Shown in pieces: positions 56,344 to 64,000 of a stretch of DNA of 64,000 nt. How positions within the stretch are numbered: position 1 is the first letter of the stretch; each line of letters opens with the position of its first letter. The position numbers and the translations under genes were made by a program. Under the pieces are notes generated by a model. It was given only the letters and a program-made list of their open reading frames with translations. It made no database searches and was not told the DNA's origin. Source of the DNA: Chloracidobacterium thermophilum B (GTDB taxonomy: Bacteria; Acidobacteriota; Blastocatellia; Chloracidobacteriales; Chloracidobacteriaceae); NCBI RefSeq assembly GCF_000226295.1, contig NC_016024.1, positions 1,471,501 to 1,535,500 of the forward strand, read 5' to 3'.

Positions 56344-57201
56344 TCAGGTACCGGTTGGTTCCTCTGGTGGGAGTGCCTCCGGTTGGGACGCAAAATAGGC
56401 GGCAATGGCCTCGGCCAGAGCCGGCAGAGTGGCTTCCGGCGGCTCAATGGCCACGTCGAGACCCAGGTCCCGCACGGCCTGGCTGGTTACGGGGCCAATG
56501 CAGGCCACCTTGGTCTTTGCCAGCAATGCACCTGGCGCGATATTCGGAAAAGCCTCGGCCATCTGAAGCGCCGCCGAGGGACTGGCAAAGGTCACGACAT
56601 CGAACGCGCCGGATTGCAGACGTGCCTGCCACAGCACCGGGTCAAGATCGGCGCGCACCGTCTGATAGGCTTCGACCACCTCCAGGGTCACACCCAACGC
56701 CGTCAACGCCTCGCCGAGCACTTCACGCGCCATCCGGGCGCGCGGCTGCAACACCCGCAACCCGGCAACCTGCCCCCCGTGAAAGGCGACAAAGCTTTCC
56801 ACGACGCCTTCTGCATTGAAGTGCGCGGGCACAAGGTCAACTTCCAGCCCGGCATCGCGCACCACCCCGGCCGTGGCTTTGCCGATGGCGCATACGCGCA
56901 GCCCGGCAAGCAGATCGGATTGGTCACCGTGAAACGCCATGCGGTTCAGAAAAAATCTCACCGCATTGGCGCTTGTGAAGAAAATCCAGTCGTAGTGGCG
57001 GGCCGTTCCGGCTTTCTGCTCCCGCAGCCGCTGCAATGCGGCATCCAGGGGCTGCCAGCTCACCGGGTCAGTCACAGCAATTGTGGGCAGGGCCGTTACC
57101 TGCGCGCCGTACTGTTCCAGCAACGCCACAAAGGCCGCCGCCTGATGGGCGGCGCGGGTGACCAGAATGTGCTTACCGTGAAGTGGACGTGTCTGCGTCA
57201 T
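56344..57201 (-). CDS. hemD: Uroporphyrinogen-III synthase
   Basis: The 285-residue enzyme cyclises hydroxymethylbilane to uroporphyrinogen III, the branch point for haem, chlorophyll and cobalamin. It has the two-domain HemD pattern: HILVTRAAHQAAAFVALLEQYGAQV, WIFFTSANAVRFF, VCAIGKATA, and in the second half FDVVTFASPSAALQMAEAF and VACIGPVTSQAVRDLGL. The true start is ATG 57201; a much longer frame beyond it is antisense to the dehydratase gene. MLKVSKRAMTQ (57225) is an alternative start. Confidence 0.88.
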   Translation of the reverse strand: MTQTRPLHGKHILVTRAAHQAAAFVALLEQYGAQVTALPTIAVTDPVSWQPLDAALQRLREQKAGTARHYDWIFFTSANAVRFFLNRMAFHGDQSDLLAGLRVCAIGKATAGVVRDAGLEVDLVPAHFNAEGVVESFVAFHGGQVAGLRVLQPRARMAREVLGEALTALGVTLEVVEAYQTVRADLDPVLWQARLQSGAFDVVTFASPSAALQMAEAFPNIAPGALLAKTKVACIGPVTSQAVRDLGLDVAIEPPEATLPALAEAIAAYFASQPEALPPEEPTGT

Positions 57202-57285
57202 AGCCCTTTTGCTTACCTTCAACATACTCCCAAAGAGGGACTCGGAAATAGCAAAAGCTGGACTGGTGTGCGATACTTGCCCGTT

Positions 57286-58260
57286 ATGACAAAGCCTGGT
57301 GCCCTGACGCTGGCGGATGTCGTCGCCGCCCAGCATCGTCTTGCCTCCCACATTCACCGTACTCCGGTTTTGACCTCGCGGACACTGGATGCCCGGGTGG
57401 GGCAGCGTGTGTTTCTCAAGGCTGAAAACTTTCAGCGGGGCGGCTCCTTCAAGGTCCGTGGGGCCACGAACTGCCTGGCAACATTGGCTCCCGAAGTGCG
57501 TGCGCGGGGTGTTGTGGCGTTTTCTTCCGGCAACCACGCCCAGGGCGTGGCGCTGGCGGCCCGGACGTTTGGCGTGCCGGCCACCATCGTCATGCCCACC
57601 GATGCGCCGGCGGCCAAAGTTGCCGCCACCCGTGGCTATGGCGCCCGGATCACCACTTATGATCGCCAGCGGGATGACCGCGAAGCCCTGGCCTGCCGGC
57701 TGGCCGAAGCAACCGGCGCAACGGTCATTCCACCTTATGACCACCATGCCATCATGGCTGGCCAGGGAACGGTGGCCCTTGAACTCCTGACCGAAGTGGG
57801 ACCGCTCGATGCCCTGCTCGTTCCGGTGGGCGGCGGCGGGCTGCTGGCCGGATGCGCCACGGTGGCCAAAGCCTGGTCGCCGGACCTTGCGGTCTATGGC
57901 GTCGAGGCCGAACTGGCCAACGACACCTATCTGTCTTTTCGGGCCGGTCAACGGCTGACCATCCCCCCACCGGCAACCATCGCCGACGGCATGCGCAATC
58001 TCACGCCGGGTCGTCTGACCTTCCCCGTTCTTCAGCGCACGGTGACGGACATCCTGCTGGTGTCCGAGGATGAGATTCGCGCAGCGGTGGCGTTTCTCCT
58101 CACCCGGCTGAAGGTGCTCGTCGAACCGACCGGCGCTGTAGGTGTGGCCGCGCTGCTGGCAGGTAAAGTCCCCGTGCAGGGCGGACGGGTTGGGGTTATC
58201 CTTTCCGGCGGCAATGTGGATGCCGTCCAACTGGCAGACTGCCTGAACCAATGCGATTGA
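57286..58260 (+). CDS. PLP-dependent threonine/serine dehydratase-like enzyme
   Basis: The 324-residue protein is a fold-type II PLP enzyme. The PLP Lys lies in FQRGGSFKVRGATN, the phosphate-binding loop is VPVGGGGLLAG, and FSSGNHAQGVALAA is the substrate loop. It lacks the C-terminal ACT domain of biosynthetic IlvA, so it is closer to catabolic TdcB or serine racemase. It converts threonine to 2-oxobutyrate in relatives; no isoleucine genes are nearby. Start ATG 57286 is chosen for the N-terminus MTKPGALTLADVVAAQHRL. Divergent from hemD by 84 bp. Confidence 0.9.
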   Translation: MTKPGALTLADVVAAQHRLASHIHRTPVLTSRTLDARVGQRVFLKAENFQRGGSFKVRGATNCLATLAPEVRARGVVAFSSGNHAQGVALAARTFGVPATIVMPTDAPAAKVAATRGYGARITTYDRQRDDREALACRLAEATGATVIPPYDHHAIMAGQGTVALELLTEVGPLDALLVPVGGGGLLAGCATVAKAWSPDLAVYGVEAELANDTYLSFRAGQRLTIPPPATIADGMRNLTPGRLTFPVLQRTVTDILLVSEDEIRAAVAFLLTRLKVLVEPTGAVGVAALLAGKVPVQGGRVGVILSGGNVDAVQLADCLNQCD

Positions 58261-58290
58261 TTCTGTCTTCGTGAGGAAGCTCGGCAAACG

Positions 58291-59304
58291 ATGGATGAGC
58301 AATTCCCGTACATAGCGGATGGATTGGCGTACCTGGCACAAGTGGAGAACCTCCGGCAGTCATCCCCGCAATCCCCGTACCTGAGCCGACCTGACGTCAT
58401 CGAAAGTTACCAGCGGTGGCAAACCTACTTTCAGACTGTGCTGGTCACACCGACTTTTTATCTGGCCTTTCTCAGCTATCTGGGGAAACTGCCGCGCCCG
58501 GATTTGGTCAACTACCTGCGGCAACACTTCCCACTCACCAGCGGTCAGACCAGCAGCCCAGGTGCAGCCGATAGCGGAGGACGCCCCGGTACGCCCACCA
58601 CGCCGCCGGGGATGCCCGACAGTGGTGGCGTCATTCCCCTTGACCGGCTGATTGAGGAATACCGACGCGAGCAGATCGCCCGGCAGCAGGCGGCTGCGCC
58701 GGGAAGCCACACCGACGAAGAAGACCTGGAGATTGAGCGTAGCCTGACGCCCGACCGGCCGGTAGCCGCGCTCGGCCACCTTTCAAAGGAAGAGTTGCTG
58801 GCACGTATTGAGCGCCTCGAACAGGACAACCGCAGCCTGCGCCGCCGCCTTCAGGTCAAGCTCGGCCGGCGGGATGTCAGTGAACTCGAAGCCGTTGTGG
58901 CTGAATATGAACGGCGGATGCGCGAAGCCGAGCAGCAGCTTGATGAACTGCGCCGTACCATCCAGGACAGCGGCAAATTCAGCACAGAAGACATATCCGT
59001 ACCGCCTGATGCCACCAGTCCCGAAGCCGAACGCCTGAAACTGGAGAAGAAATACCAGAAGACGCTGGCCGAGGTGGCCATCCTCGCCCAAGGCATGCTC
59101 AACCACCTGACGACGTTCCTCAATGACAAAGCCTGTATGGTGGGACCCGGCGAGCAGTTCGACATCGTCATCAAATTCCCGGAAATGCAGGCGCCGGTCG
59201 TCCAGATGATTCGCAAGCTCAAGCAAATCGAAGACCTCAGCAAGCGGCGGTGCGGGATTCCCGAACTCAACGAACTGGTTGATCAGCTCTTTGGCTCTCA
59301 CTAA
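58291..59304 (+). CDS. Coiled-coil protein of unknown function
   Basis: The 337-residue protein has an all-helical N-terminus (IADGLAYLAQVENL, YFQTVLVTPTFYLAFLSYL), a disordered Gly/Pro/Ser-rich part (about 85-115) and a coiled coil (about 165-232; LLARIERLEQDNRSLRRRLQ). A C-terminal helical domain (LAEVAILAQGMLNHLTTFLNDKACMV) follows. It starts 30 bp after the dehydratase gene. No membrane segment is seen. I do not recognise the family; a structural or scaffold role is only a guess. Confidence 0.6.
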   Translation: MDEQFPYIADGLAYLAQVENLRQSSPQSPYLSRPDVIESYQRWQTYFQTVLVTPTFYLAFLSYLGKLPRPDLVNYLRQHFPLTSGQTSSPGAADSGGRPGTPTTPPGMPDSGGVIPLDRLIEEYRREQIARQQAAAPGSHTDEEDLEIERSLTPDRPVAALGHLSKEELLARIERLEQDNRSLRRRLQVKLGRRDVSELEAVVAEYERRMREAEQQLDELRRTIQDSGKFSTEDISVPPDATSPEAERLKLEKKYQKTLAEVAILAQGMLNHLTTFLNDKACMVGPGEQFDIVIKFPEMQAPVVQMIRKLKQIEDLSKRRCGIPELNELVDQLFGSH

Positions 59305-59325
59305 CGGCCGTCACAGCTCCGTGCC

Positions 59326-59982
59326 ATGGGCAAGTTTGCCGACAACTACGACAACTGCATGCGGCCGCTGGAGCGGCGTTTTTTTGAAGTGCGGCGGCGG
59401 CAGCTTATTCCTCAAGCCGCAGGTGAGGTTCTTGAAATTGGCGGCGGCACCGGCGCCAATCTGCCGTTCTATGGAACAGCCGTCACATCGCTGATGTTCA
59501 CCGACCCTGACCCGGCCATGCTGTGGATAGCTGCCGCCAAACCGCGGCCGCCCCACCTTGCCGTCACCTTTCTCGAAGCCACAGCCGAGGCGCTCCCTTT
59601 CCCGGCGGCCAGTTTTGATACGGTTGTCACGACCCTTGTGCTGTGCAGTGTGCGCGATCCCATGCAGGCGCTGGCTGAAATCCGGCGGGTTCTGCGGCCT
59701 GGCGGCTGCTTTCTGGCGCTGGAACACGTCCGCCCGCAGGGCTGGCTGGGCTACCTGGCGGATGCCCTGACTCCGCTCCAGAAGCGACTCGCCGCCGGAT
59801 GCCATCTCAACCGCCAGACCCACCGGGCCATTCGTCAGGCGGGTTTCAGCATTCGCCGCGAGCAGTTTTCCATACTGAACATCCTCGCCGAAATCGAGGC
59901 GGTTTCGGACAAAACCGGTGATCGCACCCGCTCCTGCCGTGGCGGGGCGCGGCTGTCGTCGAAGCCGCAGATGTGCGATTGA
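59326..59982 (+). CDS. Class I SAM-dependent methyltransferase
   Basis: The 218-residue protein has the Rossmann motif I VLEIGGGTGANLPFYG, motif II TSLMFTDPDPAML, and ALPFPAASFDTVVTTLVLCSV with EIRRVLRPGG, matching the UbiE/METTL7-type methyltransferases. The lipid-like class (phospholipid or quinone methylation) is likely, but the substrate is not decided. It overlaps no other gene and is 21 bp from the coiled-coil gene, so they may share a transcript. A rho-independent terminator follows. Confidence 0.88.
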   Translation: MGKFADNYDNCMRPLERRFFEVRRRQLIPQAAGEVLEIGGGTGANLPFYGTAVTSLMFTDPDPAMLWIAAAKPRPPHLAVTFLEATAEALPFPAASFDTVVTTLVLCSVRDPMQALAEIRRVLRPGGCFLALEHVRPQGWLGYLADALTPLQKRLAAGCHLNRQTHRAIRQAGFSIRREQFSILNILAEIEAVSDKTGDRTRSCRGGARLSSKPQMCD

Positions 59983-60532
59983 GCCTGCCAGCAAAGGGCA
60001 AAAAACTGACATACAAGAGAAAGTATCAACTGGATTGAGCTGGTTTCTGAAAAAACACCCCGGTTTTTTGCCGGGGTTTTCTGATTCCCCGCCCAGCCGA
60101 CCTCATTCAAGAAATAGCTTGAACCTTGATGCAGTCCGCACCGATACATCTCCAAGCCTGAAAACCCGCAACAACTTATTGTTATTTCCGTCAGGTTTTT
60201 TCAATCGGCCGGCCTCAACTTTTCCTCACACTTTCACGGAATTCGTACGTAATGGTTGAAGTAAGCCAAAGCCGTGGGGTCAAAGGTCTTTCCGGCCTGT
60301 ACCCGGCAGATGAGCCGGTTGGCTGCAAAAGCCCGAATCCAGAAACCGGCGCGTGCCCTCGGACCGTGTTGCCGCAGTCTCGGATGGCTGCAAAGGCCGC
60401 CAGCCTGCGAGCCAGCGCGCGTTTGGGCTTGCTTTCAGCCGGGCAGGGACGATACAAACACGCCAACCGTCCGTTTCAGTACCCTTCCTGACCACATCCC
60501 ATCCCAAAACACGCTGAACCTGTCCTTCGACC
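59983..60532. other. Intergenic stretch before transketolase
   Basis: This 550-bp gap holds a clear terminator near 60057-60080. From about 60215 the - strand contains frames with protein-like composition, such as FWIRAFAANRLICRVQ and KTFDPTALAYFNHYV, but no start or intact gene can be defined. The stretch may hold a gene remnant and the transketolase promoter. Nothing else is recognisable. Confidence 0.4.
60057..60080 (+). terminator. Rho-independent terminator
   Basis: ACCCCGG (60057-60063), loop TTTTTTG and CCGGGGT (60071-60077) form a 7-bp stem followed by TTT. A run of A precedes the stem, so it might also work on the other strand. It closes the transcript of the methyltransferase gene. 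Confidence 0.8.
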
Positions 60533-62557
60533 ATGGCTTCTTCCTCTGTTCCGAATGCCGCTGGCGATGCCCTTGACCAGCTCTGTATCACCACTCTGCG
60601 TACCCTTGCGATTGATGCCGTTGAACAGGCGCAGTCGGGCCATCCCGGCGCACCGATGGAGAATGCCCCCTTTGGCTATCTGCTCTACACGCGCTACCTG
60701 CGCCACAACCCCCGCAACCCGCAGTGGCCCAACCGGGACCGGTTTGTACTGTCCGCCGGCCACGGCTGCATGCTGTTGTACGGGCTGCTGCACCTGACCG
60801 GCTACGATCTACCTTTGGACGACATCAAGCGTTTCCGCCAGTGGGGTTCCAAGACGCCCGGCCACCCGGAATACGGACACACGCCCGGCGTGGAAACGAC
60901 GACCGGCCCGCTTGGTCAGGGCCTGGCCACTGCCGTCGGGATGGCCATTGCCGAAACCTGGCTCGCTGCCCATTTCAACCGTCCCGGACACAACCTGGTG
61001 GACTATTACACCTATGTGCTCTGCAGCGACGGAGACCTCATGGAAGGTGTCGCCTCGGAAGCCTGTAGCCTGGCCGGCACACTCAAGCTCGGCAAGCTCA
61101 TCGTCTTTTATGCCGACAACCGCATCACCATTGACGGAAGCACCGATCTGGCCTTCCGCGAGCAGGTCGCCACGCGCTTTCTGGCCTACGACTGGCACGT
61201 ACAGTCCATCGAAGGCAACGATCTCCGGCAAATTGCCCAGGCCATCGAGCAGGCGCAGCAGGAAACGACCCGCCCCTCGCTCATTGTGGCGCGTACGCAC
61301 ATTGGCTATGGCAGTCCCAACAAACAGGATACGGCCAAGGCCCATGGAGAACCGCTTGGGGCCGAGGAAGTCAAACTCACCAAGCAGGTTTACGGCTGGC
61401 CCTACGAGGAACCGTTCACCATTCCGGCCGAGGCGCTCGAAGTCTATCGGCGGTGCATCCCGCGCGGCGAACGGCTCGAAGCCGAATGGCAGGCCCGCCG
61501 CGCGGCCTATGCAGCCGCGTTCCCTGATCTGGCCGCCGAATGGCAGGCCTTCCAGACGCAAACCCTGCCGCCCGGCTGGGATGCCGACCTGCCCCACTTC
61601 ACCGACGCCATGGCCACCCGCCAGGCTTCCGGCAGCGTCATCAATGCTCTGGCCCCACGGCTGCCGTTCCTTATCGGTGGTTCGGCCGACCTGACGCCCT
61701 CCAACAACACGACTATCAAGGGTGCGCCGGCCTACAGCGCCACCACCCGCGCCGGCCGCAACTTTCACTTCGGCGTCCGGGAACACGCCATGGGAGCCAT
61801 TCTGAACGGGCTGGCGCTGACACCCGGCTTCATTCCATACGGCGGCACGTTTCTCATCTTTTCTGACTACATGAAAGCGGCCATCCGCCTGGCTGCCCTG
61901 ATGCGCCTGCGGGTCATCTATGTCTTCACCCACGACAGCATCGGACTGGGAGAAGACGGACCGACGCACCAGGCCGTCGAGCAGCTCGCCGGACTGCGCG
62001 CCATTCCGAACCTGACGGTCATCCGGCCGGCTGATGCCAATGAAGTCACCGCCGCCTGGTGTACGGCCATTCGCAACACGGAAGGACCGACGGCCATTGT
62101 CCTCACCCGCCAGAAAGTGCCGACCTTTGACCGCACGCGCCACGCCCCGGCCAGCCTCCTCTCCAAGGGTGCGTATGTCTTTTCAAAAGAACAAGGTGAC
62201 ACACCTGACCTCATCCTGATTGGAAGTGGCTCGGAACTCCAGTGGGCCGTCGCAGCTCAGGCGCAGCTCCAGCAGGAAGGGATTGCCACCCGCGTCGTCA
62301 GCATGCCCAGTTGGGAGTGCTTTGAACAACAACCGGCTGAGTATCGCCACAGCGTGCTGCCACCAACCATCAAAAAGCGGGTTGCCATTGAGGCGGCCGC
62401 TCCGCTTGGATGGAGAGATTACATTACAGATGAAGGTGCAATCATTGCCATGAAAGGATTTGGCGCATCAGCGCCATTTACCGTTCTGATGCGCGAATTT
62501 GGCTTCACCGTTGAAAACGTCGTCGCCACAGCCAAGTCGCTGCTATCCCAAACCTGA
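60533..62557 (+). CDS. tkt: Transketolase
   Basis: The 674-residue enzyme moves two-carbon units in the pentose phosphate and Calvin cycles using thiamine diphosphate. Visible are the N-terminal [21 protein letters not shown], the TPP motif ([15 protein letters not shown]), GRTHIG-like [16 protein letters not shown] and the pyrimidine-domain block [18 protein letters not shown] with the catalytic Glu region. Length and both halves are normal for the bacterial TktA type. The transaldolase gene follows by 93 bp, so the two serve the non-oxidative pathway. Confidence 0.97.
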   Translation: MASSSVPNAAGDALDQLCITTLRTLAIDAVEQAQSGHPGAPMENAPFGYLLYTRYLRHNPRNPQWPNRDRFVLSAGHGCMLLYGLLHLTGYDLPLDDIKRFRQWGSKTPGHPEYGHTPGVETTTGPLGQGLATAVGMAIAETWLAAHFNRPGHNLVDYYTYVLCSDGDLMEGVASEACSLAGTLKLGKLIVFYADNRITIDGSTDLAFREQVATRFLAYDWHVQSIEGNDLRQIAQAIEQAQQETTRPSLIVARTHIGYGSPNKQDTAKAHGEPLGAEEVKLTKQVYGWPYEEPFTIPAEALEVYRRCIPRGERLEAEWQARRAAYAAAFPDLAAEWQAFQTQTLPPGWDADLPHFTDAMATRQASGSVINALAPRLPFLIGGSADLTPSNNTTIKGAPAYSATTRAGRNFHFGVREHAMGAILNGLALTPGFIPYGGTFLIFSDYMKAAIRLAALMRLRVIYVFTHDSIGLGEDGPTHQAVEQLAGLRAIPNLTVIRPADANEVTAAWCTAIRNTEGPTAIVLTRQKVPTFDRTRHAPASLLSKGAYVFSKEQGDTPDLILIGSGSELQWAVAAQAQLQQEGIATRVVSMPSWECFEQQPAEYRHSVLPPTIKKRVAIEAAAPLGWRDYITDEGAIIAMKGFGASAPFTVLMREFGFTVENVVATAKSLLSQT

Positions 62558-62650
62558 CCGGGCAGAGCCTCACCCCAGTCTCACGCTTTACTTCACATAG
62601 ATGCAGTCAAATTGAAGTCTGAATGGCTTTTACCTATGGGAGTAGTACCT

Positions 62651-64000
62651 ATGAATCCTCTCCGGGCACTCCACGAACAGGGACAGTCTCCCTGGCTCGA
62701 CTACATCCGGCGCAGCCTGTTCACCAGCGGTGAACTCCAGCGGCTCATTGATGAGGATGGGCTGATGGGCATCACGTCCAACCCGGCCATCTTCGAGAAA
62801 GCCATTACCGGCAGCCAGGACTACACTGCCGCCCTGGCGGCACTGGAAACCGAACACCTCGATGCCATGGCTTTGTACGAACGGCTGGCCATCGAGGACA
62901 TCCAGCAGGCCGCCGACCTTCTCAAACCGGTGTATGAGCAAACCCAGGGGCGGGATGGCTACGTCAGCCTCGAAGTTTCCCCCTACCTTGCCAAGGACAC
63001 AGATGGCACGGTCGCCGAAGCCCGCCGGCTGTGGCAGGCCGTTCAGCGCCCGAACCTCATGATCAAGGTGCCGGCGACCCCGGAGGGGATTCCGGCCATC
63101 CAGACGCTGATTGGCGAGGGCATCAACATCAATGTCACCCTGCTCTTTTCGCAGGAAGCTTACCGCCGGGTGGCCGAAGCCTACCTGGCCGGTCTCGAAG
63201 CCCTGGCGGCCTCCGGCGGCGACCTCCGGCGGGTCGCCAGCGTTGCCAGCTTCTTCGTCAGCCGCATTGACTCGCTCGTGGACGCCAGACTGGAAGCCAA
63301 ACTCAAGGCCGGTGAAGGCGACCGGGCGCTGCTCGAAAGTCTCCGGGGCAAGGTGGCCATCGCCAACGCCAAGCTGGCCTATCAGGCTTACAAAAAGATA
63401 TTTGCCGGTGAACGCTGGGAACGACTGGCCGCAGCCGGTGCGCGCACGCAGCGCCTGCTGTGGGCGAGTACCGGCACGAAAAACCCGCAGTACAGCGACG
63501 TGCTCTACGTCGAGGAACTCATCGGGCCCGACACGGTCAACACCATGCCGCCGGCCACGTGGGAAGCCTTCCGCGACCACGGACGGGTGCGTCCGACGCT
63601 CGAAAGCGACCTCGACGCGGCACACGACACGCTTGAAACCCTTGCCAAAGTTGGCATTTCCCTCACCGAAGTCACGGACACCCTGCTCGTCGAGGCCGTC
63701 CGGCTCTTTGCCGAACCTTTTGACAAGCTTCTCAACTCGCTCGACAAAAAGTGCAAGGCCGTCAACTGGACGCGCCTCAACGCGCAGGAGCTGCACCTTT
63801 CGGCCGAGCATCGCCGGCTGGTGGAGGCCGAACTCGATGACTGGAAGATCAAGGGCAAGGTGCGACGGCTCTGGATGCGGGATGCCAGCCTCTGGACTGG
63901 CAGTGACGAAAGCCAGTGGCTCGGCTGGCTGGGGCTGGTGGAAGACCAGATGGCCAACCTGCCAACGCTGATGGCGGCTGCGGCCGACATCCGGCAGCAC
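62651..64000 (+). CDS. tal: Transaldolase, probably the N-terminal part of a transaldolase/glucose-6-phosphate isomerase fusion (runs off the window)
   Basis: The frame is open to the last base (450 codons visible). MGITSNPAIFEKAI, YVSLEVSPYLAKDT, LMIKVPATPEGIPAI with the Schiff-base Lys, and LLWASTGTKNPQYSD are transaldolase blocks that end near residue 370. The frame then continues (RRLWMRDASLWTGSDESQWLGWL), a linker typical of bifunctional transaldolase/phosphoglucose isomerases of about 950 residues. The isomerase itself lies beyond the window. GGGAG 9-13 bp upstream supports ATG 62651; an in-frame ATG at 62636 is the alternative. Confidence 0.9.
   Translation, partial: MNPLRALHEQGQSPWLDYIRRSLFTSGELQRLIDEDGLMGITSNPAIFEKAITGSQDYTAALAALETEHLDAMALYERLAIEDIQQAADLLKPVYEQTQGRDGYVSLEVSPYLAKDTDGTVAEARRLWQAVQRPNLMIKVPATPEGIPAIQTLIGEGININVTLLFSQEAYRRVAEAYLAGLEALAASGGDLRRVASVASFFVSRIDSLVDARLEAKLKAGEGDRALLESLRGKVAIANAKLAYQAYKKIFAGERWERLAAAGARTQRLLWASTGTKNPQYSDVLYVEELIGPDTVNTMPPATWEAFRDHGRVRPTLESDLDAAHDTLETLAKVGISLTEVTDTLLVEAVRLFAEPFDKLLNSLDKKCKAVNWTRLNAQELHLSAEHRRLVEAELDDWKIKGKVRRLWMRDASLWTGSDESQWLGWLGLVEDQMANLPTLMAAAADIRQH

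Noticed and set aside
57202-58341. Extended open frame upstream of hemD, antisense to the dehydratase.
   Set aside because: HemD motifs begin only at ATG 57201, and the extension is antisense to a conserved PLP enzyme.

Overview
The window is a compact, GC-rich (by eye about 60-63% GC) bacterial chromosome segment with roughly 54 protein genes, two tRNA genes and short intergenic gaps. I see no rRNA, insertion sequence, phage or CRISPR array. The gene set points to a Gram-negative, didermic bacterium of the Acidobacteriota, most likely near Chloracidobacterium/Blastocatellia. The grounds are a 1212-residue Oar-like TonB-dependent receptor with an N-terminal carboxypeptidase-regulatory domain, PEGA and DUF4388 proteins, a secreted PSMA-like M28 peptidase, a DUF151 nuclease, a CdaA-type cyclase and many outer-membrane/periplasmic proteins. 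The taxonomic call is inference, because no marker RNA is present.

Layout. 1-4.9 kb: the end of an outer-membrane beta-barrel gene, a PDZ-7TM-GAF-PAS histidine kinase and a radical SAM enzyme. 5-8.9 kb: tRNA-Leu, a peroxiredoxin/thioredoxin pair and a compact UvrA. 9-14 kb: two PEGA-domain envelope proteins and an OGG-type DNA glycosylase. 14-22.5 kb: a DUF4388/J-domain protein, an envelope protein, an M16 peptidase, an MBL hydrolase, a thioesterase, PurB and a DegQ/HtrA protease. 22.5-28.7 kb: a small diheme cytochrome, aldehyde dehydrogenase, dienelactone hydrolase, SSB, an ArnT-like glycosyltransferase and a sugar-nucleotide pyrophosphorylase. 28.8-34.4 kb: a chromosome-maintenance block (XerD, ParB-ParA, DUF151, RecN). 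34.7-43.1 kb: a secreted beta-propeller, an LpxL-like acyltransferase, tRNA-Cys, a CdaA-CdaR fusion, a PlsC-polytopic fusion and small proteins. 43.2-54.4 kb: the Oar-like receptor, secreted peptidases and a lipase, and a TPR-DUF4388 protein. 54.5-59.3 kb: CutA, HolA, HemD, a threonine dehydratase and a coiled-coil protein. 59.3-64 kb: a methyltransferase, transketolase and a transaldolase that reads off the end as a probable transaldolase/glucose-6-phosphate isomerase fusion.

How genes work together. Carbon metabolism: transketolase and transaldolase(-isomerase) are consecutive and form the non-oxidative pentose phosphate pathway. Envelope: receptors, PEGA proteins, acyltransferases, DegQ and secreted peptidases dominate. 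Genome upkeep: UvrA, OGG, SSB, RecN, HolA, XerD and ParAB.

Most interesting points: (1) a diadenylate cyclase (CdaA) fused in one frame to its usual separate partner CdaR (YbbR domains); (2) a histidine kinase with an apparently periplasmic PDZ domain, encoded 5 bp after an outer-membrane protein ending in Phe, suggesting an OMP-stress sensor; (3) an 18-bp palindrome resembling a TetR-family FadR operator just upstream of a secreted lipase-like gene; (4) a UvrA shortened by about 100 residues in one insertion; (5) a secreted TPR protein carrying a zinc-peptidase motif. No wholly new multi-gene defence or mobile system is evident.
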